DNA of 42,856 bases from Flavobacteriales bacterium. GTDB lineage: Bacteria; Bacteroidota; Bacteroidia; Flavobacteriales_D; Sanyastnellaceae. The notes beneath the pieces are model-generated. The model had not been told where the DNA came from. It did no database searches and worked only from the letters and a program-made list of their open reading frames with translations. The stretch lies in assembly GCA_027491215.1 (NCBI GenBank), contig JAIXWP010000009.1, forward strand, positions 1-42,856. The letters run 5' to 3'. The position numbers and the translations under genes were made by a program. This document shows, in pieces, positions 34,052-41,767 of the stretch (positions within the stretch are counted from its first letter, which is position 1; every line of letters begins with the position of its first letter).

Positions 34052-34930
34052 TTCGGGACAAGGAAACATTGCTACATCCTGCGACGGGAAAAAGCACGAA
34101 CCCGTTGCTAGCAGTTGTTTGAACACTTCAGACAGTTCGAGTTCACGTCCTTTCTTTACATATAAAATCAAAGTGACAGTGCTATTTAGTACCACGGCAT
34201 AATCGTCCAGCAACCCTTGTTGTTTTAGCTCCTTGCAATAGGCCTCAGCTACCGAACGATCATTCGGTGTATCCTTGACATACATATATCCTGAATTCAT
34301 CAGTGGTACTTCATAGCGCCTAGGATCGACGAGTCTGACAATAGGAAAAGAATCCAGCTTAATTTTTTTTCTAAAAGTTGTTTGACCTTTCAAAGTCTCA
34401 TGTTTAAAATAATATACCATGGGACTGTCTTCACCTTCTTCTTTGATGCTGTGACACAACATTTTTTTTCGAAGAAAAACCGCATCTTGTCCGATGGTAA
34501 GGTCTTGCATTTTGGAATCTTCTCTTCCATCAGAGTAAACCATTGTTTGAAATTCTCCATCTCGAATTCCAACTGGATTAGAAAAATAGACACACGCACC
34601 ATTCTTTATTCTAAATGGAAAACTGCCTTGCAAATAAAGGCTATCATCTAAAGGCTCAAATCCCGGTAGTGTCCCTTGAAAACGAAAACGCTTGTAAACT
34701 GAATATTTCCAGTCCTTTTTTTCTGCAGACCTGAATACTCCTGGTCCATAACTTCCTAATGGAAATACGTCGCTCCACACCATTTTTACCCCATTCACTG
34801 TAAAGTTTAGGCTGTCCGAATCAACATCCTTCGGCAATTCCCATTTTACATATAGCACAGAATCTAAAATACCTATTTGACTTTGGGCTCCGAAACAGCA
34901 AAGGCTAAAAAGAAGAGCTAGTACTTTCAT
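34034..34930 (-). CDS. Secreted protein of unknown function
   Basis: 298 residues from ATG 34930 (MKVLALLFSLCCFGAQSQ signal peptide); an ATG 9 bases upstream is also in frame. The mature part is mixed alpha/beta with several acidic and aromatic segments (MYVKDTPNDRSVAEAYCKELKQQGLLDDYAVVLN) and three or four cysteines. No lipobox and no sorting domain. I do not recognise a family. It is divergent from the radical SAM gene, and its 3' end overlaps the cyclase gene by 18 bases. Confidence 0.8.
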   Translation of the reverse strand: MKVLALLFSLCCFGAQSQIGILDSVLYVKWELPKDVDSDSLNFTVNGVKMVWSDVFPLGSYGPGVFRSAEKKDWKYSVYKRFRFQGTLPGFEPLDDSLYLQGSFPFRIKNGACVYFSNPVGIRDGEFQTMVYSDGREDSKMQDLTIGQDAVFLRKKMLCHSIKEEGEDSPMVYYFKHETLKGQTTFRKKIKLDSFPIVRLVDPRRYEVPLMNSGYMYVKDTPNDRSVAEAYCKELKQQGLLDDYAVVLNSTVTLILYVKKGRELELSEVFKQLLATGSCFFPSQDVAMFPCPESAGFK

Positions 34931-34986
34931 ATGGCGCAATTTACTTGGATTACAGTTAACATAGATATTGTTTCATTTTTCATCGC

Positions 34987-34994
34987 TAAATTTG
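34987..34994 (+). promoter_or_regulatory. Candidate promoter -7 element (TAaaTTTG) for the radical SAM gene
   Basis: An exact TAnnTTTG match ending 7 bases before the TTG start at 35002. A TTG lies 16 bases upstream of it. Confidence 0.5.
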
Positions 34995-35001
34995 TACCAT
35001 C

Positions 35002-37185
35002 TTGTCAGACATACTCCTATTCATACCGCCACTCACGCAGCTCAATACTCCGTATCCAGCTACTGCCTATTTAAAGGGCTTTTTGGATTCGCAGCAAGTG
35101 CCGTGCAGACAAGCGGATATCGGGTTGGACATGGTACTTCGTGTTTTCAATCATCCAGGTCTAGTGAATCTTTTTGATGAAATCGAGAAACGAGATTTCA
35201 AATTGTCACCACCGCTTCAGCAGATGGTGTTTCATCGCAAAGCCTACGAGGAAACCATAGACTCTGTGATCTCCTTTCTTCAAAACGCGAACTACACTTT
35301 AGGTTATCGCATCGCCAACCGACAATATCTTCCAGAAAGCACTCGATTCAGGCATTTAAAGGACCTTGAATGGTTTTTTGGAAATATCGGCACGCATGAT
35401 AAAGCTCGCTACATCTGTACGATGTATTTGGAGGATTTGAGCGATTTGATTCAAGCCACCGTTGGTCCACACTTTGGCTTTTCGAAATATGCAGAGCGTA
35501 TTGCGCGTACAGCTGTATCGTTTGACCCTATCGAAGAGGCATTGCTGGCGCCTTTGAACTATTTAGATGAAATTCTTATTTCCTCTGCTGCTAAATATTT
35601 CGAAGAAAAAATACCAGCGATGGTAGGCTTCACAGTTCCGTTTGGAGGAAACCTCTACGGGGCTTTAAAAGTTGGACAATGGATTAAGGCCAACTACCCT
35701 GAGGTAAAAATCGTTCTTGGTGGAGGTTATGCCAATACTGAGTTGCGCGATTTAACAGACCCAAAAGTATTTGACTACGTTGACTTTATAACATTAGATG
35801 ACGGTGAAGGCCCGATTCTCAATCTATACAAAAACATCCACACCAATAATCCTAATCCTCAATACAAGCGAACGTTCGTTCGGTTAGATGGAAAAGTTGT
35901 TTTGGTGAATGATCTAAAAGGTGGCGACTTCGGTCATGCGCAATTACCTGCACCGAGTTACAGAGGACTTCGATTGAATGAATACCTTTCGATGTTTGAT
36001 GTTCCAAATCCTATGCATCGTTTGTGGAATGATGGCCGTTGGAACAAGCTTACCATTGCTCATGGTTGCTATTGGAAGCGTTGTAGCTTCTGTGATATTT
36101 CACTCGACTATATTGGCAGATATGAAAATAGCACAGCTGTCCATTTAGTCGATCAAATGGAACAGCTTATTGCAGAAACGGGTGAAACAGGTTTTCACTT
36201 TGTAGATGAAGCAGCTCCGCCGCTTGCATTGCGCGACTTGGCATTAGAAATACTTAAGCGAGGACTACAAGTAAGCTGGTGGACAAATATTCGATTCGAA
36301 AAAACATTCACTGAAGATCTATGTAAGCTATTAGCCGCTTCAGGATGTATCGCTGTTACAGGTGGATTAGAAGTAGCGAGTCAAAGACTTCTTGATCTCA
36401 TGGAAAAAGGAATTACCATTGAGCAAGTGGCCCGAGTGTGTAAAGGTTTTAGAGATGCGGGAATTTTAGTTCATGCTTACTTGATGTATGGCTTCCCTAC
36501 TGAGACAGAGCAAGAGACTATTGATTCATTAGAAATTGTCCGACAACTTTTTGAAAACAATTTATTGCAATCCGCCTTCTGGCATCAATTTGCAATGACA
36601 GTGCATAGCCCTGTTGGATTGAATCCTGAGAAATACAAAGTCATACGCACTGGTCCTGAATTCAAGGGATTCGCCAACAACGATCTTTATCATGAAGATC
36701 CTACAGGTGCAGATCATGAAAAGTACTCCGCGGGATTGAAGAAAGCACTTTACAACTATATGCACGGAAATGGAATGGATTTTCCGTTTAGTAAATTCTT
36801 CGATTTCAAAACACCGCCGACAACCGTTCCAAATAAATTGATTGCTAAGCATATCAAGAAGCCACTGCCAGACTCCTTCTCTACCCCAGGGTATTATGTG
36901 ATGTGGTATCGGGTAAGTATGCGACTTGAAAATGCGAAACAAAATAATGTCGACGTCATTTTCCAAAAACCAAAAGGAAGCGCCCGAATGACGCTTCCCT
37001 CTGTAGTAGCTGATTACCTCGTTAACAATAAAGATCGTTTTCCTCTCGGAAACCCCGAGCCTATTGCGCTTTCAGAATTAGCTGATGCTCTTTCGCAACT
37101 CACATCTTTACCACTGGATGAAATGATCCGTCAAGAATGGTGGTTGAATCTTCGCAAGGATGTGTTGTGGGTACTGAAGAAATAA
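35002..37185 (+). CDS. B12-binding domain radical SAM protein
   Basis: 727 residues. The N-terminal part (ILLFIPPLTQLNTPYPATAYL, then VKIVLGGGYANTEL) is of the B12-binding type but without an obvious DxHxxG motif. The radical SAM core begins at AHGCYWKRCSFCD, with Cys356, Cys361 and Cys364 spaced C-x4-C-x2-C rather than C-x3-C-x2-C. GFHFVDEAAPP, VTGGLEVASQRLLDLMEKG and VHAYLMYGFPTET are typical of this superfamily. The start is TTG; no ATG or GTG precedes the conserved residues. Substrate and product are unknown. It stands alone, with 6 bases to the convergent SIMPL gene. Confidence 0.88.
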   Translation: MSDILLFIPPLTQLNTPYPATAYLKGFLDSQQVPCRQADIGLDMVLRVFNHPGLVNLFDEIEKRDFKLSPPLQQMVFHRKAYEETIDSVISFLQNANYTLGYRIANRQYLPESTRFRHLKDLEWFFGNIGTHDKARYICTMYLEDLSDLIQATVGPHFGFSKYAERIARTAVSFDPIEEALLAPLNYLDEILISSAAKYFEEKIPAMVGFTVPFGGNLYGALKVGQWIKANYPEVKIVLGGGYANTELRDLTDPKVFDYVDFITLDDGEGPILNLYKNIHTNNPNPQYKRTFVRLDGKVVLVNDLKGGDFGHAQLPAPSYRGLRLNEYLSMFDVPNPMHRLWNDGRWNKLTIAHGCYWKRCSFCDISLDYIGRYENSTAVHLVDQMEQLIAETGETGFHFVDEAAPPLALRDLALEILKRGLQVSWWTNIRFEKTFTEDLCKLLAASGCIAVTGGLEVASQRLLDLMEKGITIEQVARVCKGFRDAGILVHAYLMYGFPTETEQETIDSLEIVRQLFENNLLQSAFWHQFAMTVHSPVGLNPEKYKVIRTGPEFKGFANNDLYHEDPTGADHEKYSAGLKKALYNYMHGNGMDFPFSKFFDFKTPPTTVPNKLIAKHIKKPLPDSFSTPGYYVMWYRVSMRLENAKQNNVDVIFQKPKGSARMTLPSVVADYLVNNKDRFPLGNPEPIALSELADALSQLTSLPLDEMIRQEWWLNLRKDVLWVLKK

Positions 37186-37191
37186 GCTGAA

Positions 37192-38262
37192 TTACAATTT
37201 TCCATTTTCCAATTTCTTCATTTTTCTTATTTGCTTCTTTGTCATTCCAGCATATCGTTGATTCTGTTTATTCAACACCTTATTCTCCTCCGACATCTTA
37301 TACTGTTCATCAGTCATGATGCTGTATCCCACTTGTAGCGTATAGAAAAACTGGATGCATGGCTCCGCTACGTCTGAGTTTAATACTTTATCAAATTGAT
37401 TGTAAGGCATACGATCATAGAAAATCGTTTTGTTTTTTTCCGAAGTTTGAATCGTAAACTCTCGATTCAACCTATCTAGCTGGGCGGTTCTTTGTGCTTT
37501 ATCAAGATTAGCATCCAGGTCCGCTGTAATCATGGATACCATGTAAGGCGAGGCACCAGAGTGAAACGCAGTGTATGACTTGTATCGTTCCATAGGATAA
37601 GAAACATTGAATCCATCAGCAACATTATATGATACAAGGTGAAATTGAAGTTGGCTATAGGTTTCCTTTTTCGTCTCAATCACAGATAGAGCAGCCTTTC
37701 TGAGTTCCTCATAATAAGTTTGAGCACCATCAATGTTGTATTCCACTTTCACCATATCATAGACATTAGCATAAGCCATTTCTGAAATGATTTTATCGAG
37801 CAAATCATGCTTTTTAAATAGAACGTGAATATTCTTTTTCATTTCGAAACCAGTAGGGATTTCTGTTGACGTAGTGCTAAATTTTTTACGCTCGATGCGA
37901 TACTCATATGTTGGCACTACAGATACCGCATCCACATGAATGTCTGCGTCAGAAACACCAAGCTGTGCTAGCCCCATTCGGATGTGTCGAAGACGCAGCC
38001 CCATAATAGAGTCCACTTCAAATGCATCTGCACCTGATTGTGTCATAGCAAAGATTACAGTGTATGATGAAGCCTTTACATTCATCATCACCTCTGCTTT
38101 TAAATTAACAGTAGAGCCATTGCTAGTATTGACTAAAATTGGAACCTTGTCAGCTGATACAGATGATGTATTGTATAGATAATTGCCAGCTGACTGGGCC
38201 ATTGAAGCTAGTTGAAGACCGATAAGGACTACCGCTAGAAATAACGTTCTAAAAATTTTCAT
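37192..38262 (-). CDS. SIMPL (DUF541) domain-containing secreted protein
   Basis: 356 residues with signal peptide MKIFRTLFLAVVLIGLQLASMAQ. The region 45-240 has the SIMPL pattern: VNLKAEVMMNVKASSYTVIFAM, then LAQLGVSDADIHVDAVSVVPTYEYR and EMKKNIHVLFKKHDLLDKIISEMAYANVYDMVKVEYNI. These periplasmic or outer-membrane-associated proteins have no clear enzymatic role. The C-terminus is basic (MTKKQIRKMKKLENGKL), which is unusual for the family. It lies after the SdiA-regulated-type gene, separated by a 63-base structured gap. Confidence 0.8.
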   Translation of the reverse strand: MKIFRTLFLAVVLIGLQLASMAQSAGNYLYNTSSVSADKVPILVNTSNGSTVNLKAEVMMNVKASSYTVIFAMTQSGADAFEVDSIMGLRLRHIRMGLAQLGVSDADIHVDAVSVVPTYEYRIERKKFSTTSTEIPTGFEMKKNIHVLFKKHDLLDKIISEMAYANVYDMVKVEYNIDGAQTYYEELRKAALSVIETKKETYSQLQFHLVSYNVADGFNVSYPMERYKSYTAFHSGASPYMVSMITADLDANLDKAQRTAQLDRLNREFTIQTSEKNKTIFYDRMPYNQFDKVLNSDVAEPCIQFFYTLQVGYSIMTDEQYKMSEENKVLNKQNQRYAGMTKKQIRKMKKLENGKL

Positions 38263-38275
38263 GGTTTTGATTATT

Positions 38276-38320
38276 TGATTTGAGAGGTCTTACCGACCAG
38301 ATCCTCAAACGTTCAAATCA
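38276..38320. other. Long imperfect inverted repeat between the SIMPL and SdiA_reg genes
   Basis: TGATTTGA (38276-38283) pairs with TCAAATCA (38313-38320). Inside it TTTGAG pairs with CTCAAA and GGTC with GACC in an alternative longer stem. There is no T-run next to it on the minus strand, so it may be a weak terminator, a leader structure of the SIMPL gene or a binding site. Confidence 0.45.
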
Positions 38321-38325
38321 ATCCA

Positions 38326-39204
38326 TTAATTTTTAAAAAAAAGCAATGTAGGCTTTTTGTCTTGTCCTTCATTCGTAATCCACATATCACCATTCTCAAG
38401 AATAGTAATGCCTTCCGCCTTATTGAAAGTCTTCGGATCAAGGACCTTTATATCCTTTAGTGCTCCGTCATATGAGCACACGAAGAGCATGTGATCTGTG
38501 GCACTCAATATATATAACTCCTTTGTTATTGGATGAATAGCAATAGCACTGATTTGGAACTTTAGCACATCCATCATTTCCTTATTCTTAGGATGCTCAC
38601 GTTGAGGAAGAGTAATATTCATTTCTCGAGCGAAAGCTTTTACACTCTCCACATCAAATTCAAAAACAGGTTTTTCAGATAGCTCATTCGTGTTAAGATC
38701 AAAAGCATATATGGCCCTTAAATTTTTGAATTCCTTTCCTTTGCCAATTTTACTTTTACATCCAATCAAAATTCTATTCCCAGCTTTATCATAGCATAGA
38801 CCTTCATTGTTGGTCGCTGGAATAGGCGTTGAATATGAAGTAATATCTTTTTCTCTATTTTCAAAATTTTTCCATTCGAATAAGACCCCGTCGCTTTGTA
38901 GCATATAAAGTGAAGTTCCCACTTTTGCGATTCCTTCAAAATCTCCCGGACCGCTGAACTCCATCTGATCAATAATTTCAGCTTTATGAAGATCAAGAAA
39001 GAAAACAACCCCTTGCTCATCCTGAATGCATGCAGCCACATTTGAGTCTAGTGCAACCAAACCGGATATTTCGTGTAAGATATCTGGCAGCACCAGTATT
39101 TTCTGCGGTGTATTAAAATCGAAAACTGATGCTCTCTCCTTTGGAATTTCTCCTCCTGTTGAGCAACTCGCAAGTATTATTACAAAACCAACGATGTACT
39201 TCAT
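38326..39204 (-). CDS. SdiA-regulated domain-type lipoprotein (beta-propeller)
   Basis: 292 residues. The signal peptide ends in a lipobox (ILASC|S), so the protein should be lipid-anchored. The body repeats the propeller pattern of the SdiA_reg family: LHEISGLVALDSN, FEGIAKVGTSLYML, NNEGLCYDKAGNRILIG, ISAIAIHPITKELYIL and KAEGITILENGDMWITNEG. Such proteins resemble soluble esterase or phytase propellers, but the role is unknown. It overlaps the AlgJ-like gene by 4 bases, so it belongs to the O-acetylation operon. Confidence 0.87.
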   Translation of the reverse strand: MKYIVGFVIILASCSTGGEIPKERASVFDFNTPQKILVLPDILHEISGLVALDSNVAACIQDEQGVVFFLDLHKAEIIDQMEFSGPGDFEGIAKVGTSLYMLQSDGVLFEWKNFENREKDITSYSTPIPATNNEGLCYDKAGNRILIGCKSKIGKGKEFKNLRAIYAFDLNTNELSEKPVFEFDVESVKAFAREMNITLPQREHPKNKEMMDVLKFQISAIAIHPITKELYILSATDHMLFVCSYDGALKDIKVLDPKTFNKAEGITILENGDMWITNEGQDKKPTLLFFKN

Positions 39205-40325
39205 TTTTTGTAAAATAAATCATACGACTCCTCAATGAAATCCCAGCCGTATTCCGAAAGGTTTGCCTCAGTGCCTAAAATGATAAAAACATCATGATTT
39301 TCTATTTCCTCTGATAAAATTAAATCAGAATGTTTCTGAAACCCACGGGATGTTGCAGGATAAATATCATGATAATAATACCAAAACTGATTCTCTCCAA
39401 AAGCATTCGTAAACCCTTTGGTATAAATCACCCAATAAAAACTATCTGAAATGGAAACCATACGAGGAAGGTCCTTTCCTTCCTTTGGCTCCCAGTTTAC
39501 CGTTGGAATCGCAGTCGTATCGCTGCATAAAGACTCGAATAAATTCATTGAACTCCCTATATCAAAATCGGTATCCTGTGACCTATCTCTTTTCAATTCT
39601 GAGATAGAGAAATTAGGCATGTCTATATTTCGAATATGTTCTATGTAGCGAATTAGAGAATCTTGAACTAAGTGTCCGCTATAAATACTCCAGTGAATTC
39701 CATACTTCGGGTAAAGCGAGTGAACGGCACTATTTTTTTGTTCTAAAAACCATGATTGGAAATCTATAAAATTCAGATGCCAAAGTTCAGCGTACTTTTT
39801 ATGTTCAGCATAATTCGTTTTTCCCACCTTTGACTTCAACTGGTCTGGCAGATAATCACTATAAAAGGACGCCTTGCCTGGAGCAAAAACCAAGATTAAA
39901 TTCTTTCCAAGTTTATTTAGAGTGTCCGAAACCATTCTTGCCTTTTCCATTCTTTGAAAGACCAAAGAATCGCCGATATAATCCTTACCACGATAGGCCT
40001 TGATATAATCTTCTTCAAATAGATAATCTTCCTTACCTACAATTACTCCATTCACATGCGATGTGTGAAAAACACTCCATCCAATCTGATGATCAAACCT
40101 TACAAATGAACTTCGAAATCCAAAAGTATTCGTCAATTCTACTTCCTTCTTATCTTGATATTCTGCAGACCACCACTTTTCCCATGAAAATGTCACCTTA
40201 TCAAATGGCGGAGAATATCCTTTCAATGGCTCTTCTTGTATTATAGGAAAATAATCTTGATAGAAGATAACTCCGAAACCCAATAAAATCGAGCAAAGGA
40301 GGGCAATATGTAGTGCACGCTTCAT
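39201..40325 (-). CDS. AlgJ/AlgX-like SGNH-hydrolase-type acetyltransferase
   Basis: 374 residues with a single N-terminal membrane anchor (ALHIALLCSILLGFGVIFY), the rest periplasmic. The AlgX/AlgJ pattern is visible: NTFGFRSSFVRF, KEDYLFE, then YGIHWSIYSG (His of the catalytic set) and VSISDSFYW (nucleophilic serine in a DS motif). In alginate systems AlgJ and AlgX accept acetyl groups exported by AlgI and place them on the polymer. The ATG at 40325 overlaps the stop of the MBOAT gene, so the two are coupled. No polymer synthase is nearby, so the acceptor is unknown. Confidence 0.88.
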   Translation of the reverse strand: MKRALHIALLCSILLGFGVIFYQDYFPIIQEEPLKGYSPPFDKVTFSWEKWWSAEYQDKKEVELTNTFGFRSSFVRFDHQIGWSVFHTSHVNGVIVGKEDYLFEEDYIKAYRGKDYIGDSLVFQRMEKARMVSDTLNKLGKNLILVFAPGKASFYSDYLPDQLKSKVGKTNYAEHKKYAELWHLNFIDFQSWFLEQKNSAVHSLYPKYGIHWSIYSGHLVQDSLIRYIEHIRNIDMPNFSISELKRDRSQDTDFDIGSSMNLFESLCSDTTAIPTVNWEPKEGKDLPRMVSISDSFYWVIYTKGFTNAFGENQFWYYYHDIYPATSRGFQKHSDLILSEEIENHDVFIILGTEANLSEYGWDFIEESYDLFYKK

Positions 40326-41749
40326 CAAAATCTGAAGTAGATAAATGAATTATAACCCAATGAGGCGATGGATGCCACGCATAAAGCAAGGAATATCATC
40401 GCTAGCATCGTTGCAGTGATATACCCTAAAGAAGAATAGGATTCTGTAAGTACTTTCTTTTGAAAACGTTGTGACCATTTCATTAGTCCAAAGAATGAGA
40501 AAAAGCCTGCGATAATGAAATAGAAGACATACTCTGGGTTTAAATAAAAAACATCCTTCACATTCCAACTAAATAATCTCGAGATAAAATAAGTTGCGTC
40601 TGAAAACGACTCTATTCGAAAGAATACCCATCCTATAGCAATTACTATAAAGTTGTACAATACCGAACAAACATTCGGTATTCGTTCGAGATACTTTCCT
40701 AAAAACATTCTTTCAATCACCAGAAAAAACCCATGATATGCTCCCCAGAAGAGAAAGTTCCAAGATGCTCCATGCCAGAAGCCTGAGAGTAGGAAGACGA
40801 GCCATAAATTGAAATAGAGCCTGACTTTTGAGTCAACGCGATTTCCTCCTAATGGGATATATAGATAATTTCTCATCCAATTTCCGAGAGAAATGTGCCA
40901 TCGTCTCCAGAATTCGGTGACACTGCGAGCAATATATGGGTTGTCGAAATTCTCTGGTAATCTGAATCCCATCATACGAGCTAGTCCTAGAGCCATATCA
41001 CTATATCCAGAAAAGTCAAAGTAGATCTGAAATGTATAGGCCAAGATTCCAATCCAGGCTGTTGGGGTAGTCCAATCTTCGTGAGGCAATGCGAAAATTT
41101 GGTCAGCCACAAATCCCATGTGGTTTGCAATCAAAACCTTCTTAGCAAGACCTATTGTAAAACGATAAAAACCAAGGAGACGATTTTCGTTTGTCTCATG
41201 CTTTTCTCTGTCATTGATCTGATCTGCCATATCATGATAGCGCACAATTGGACCCGCCACCAATTTTGGAAAGAAAATAATATAGAGGAGGTAGTCCGTA
41301 AAGACAGTGAGCGGCTTGTGCACTCTTCGATAAACATCGACTACGTAAGTGATCGTTTCGAAAGTGTAAAATGAGATACCTATCGGCAGCGCTAATTTCA
41401 CCCACTCCGTGCGTTCATAACCCCAAAGTGCTAGTGCCGATTGAATGTTTTCTATGAAAAAATTAGAATACTTGAAATAAAAAAGTAGTCCCAAATTCAC
41501 CCCCACAGACCCTATTAGCAGCCACTTCCGGACCTTTATGGAATCTGAAGAATCCATCTTTCTTACAATAAAAAAATCAAGAAGTGTGGTGAAAAGAATG
41601 ACAAAAATAAATTTCGGCGCACCCCAGCTATAGAAGAATATACTTCCCAAAACTATGATGATATTTCTCCATTTTTTGGGTGAAAGAAAATAGACCGTAA
41701 AGAACAGTGGAAGAAAATAAAGTATAAAAACTATACTACTAAAGACCAT
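40325..41749 (-). CDS. MBOAT family O-acyltransferase (AlgI-like)
   Basis: 474 residues with about eleven membrane spans. AlgI-like sequence throughout: PLFFTVYFLSPKKWRN at the N-terminus, GISFYTFETITYVVDVYR, LVAGPIVRYHDM, WRRWHISLGNWMRNYLYIPLGGNR and the catalytic histidine block LLSGFWHGASWNFLFWGAYHG. The protein moves acetyl groups across the inner membrane for glycan O-acetylation, with the AlgJ-like protein encoded directly downstream. The sensor kinase gene lies 18 bases upstream on the same strand. Confidence 0.95.
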   Translation of the reverse strand: MVFSSIVFILYFLPLFFTVYFLSPKKWRNIIIVLGSIFFYSWGAPKFIFVILFTTLLDFFIVRKMDSSDSIKVRKWLLIGSVGVNLGLLFYFKYSNFFIENIQSALALWGYERTEWVKLALPIGISFYTFETITYVVDVYRRVHKPLTVFTDYLLYIIFFPKLVAGPIVRYHDMADQINDREKHETNENRLLGFYRFTIGLAKKVLIANHMGFVADQIFALPHEDWTTPTAWIGILAYTFQIYFDFSGYSDMALGLARMMGFRLPENFDNPYIARSVTEFWRRWHISLGNWMRNYLYIPLGGNRVDSKVRLYFNLWLVFLLSGFWHGASWNFLFWGAYHGFFLVIERMFLGKYLERIPNVCSVLYNFIVIAIGWVFFRIESFSDATYFISRLFSWNVKDVFYLNPEYVFYFIIAGFFSFFGLMKWSQRFQKKVLTESYSSLGYITATMLAMIFLALCVASIASLGYNSFIYFRF

Positions 41750-41767
41750 ATTTCATGGTTTCGGTGC

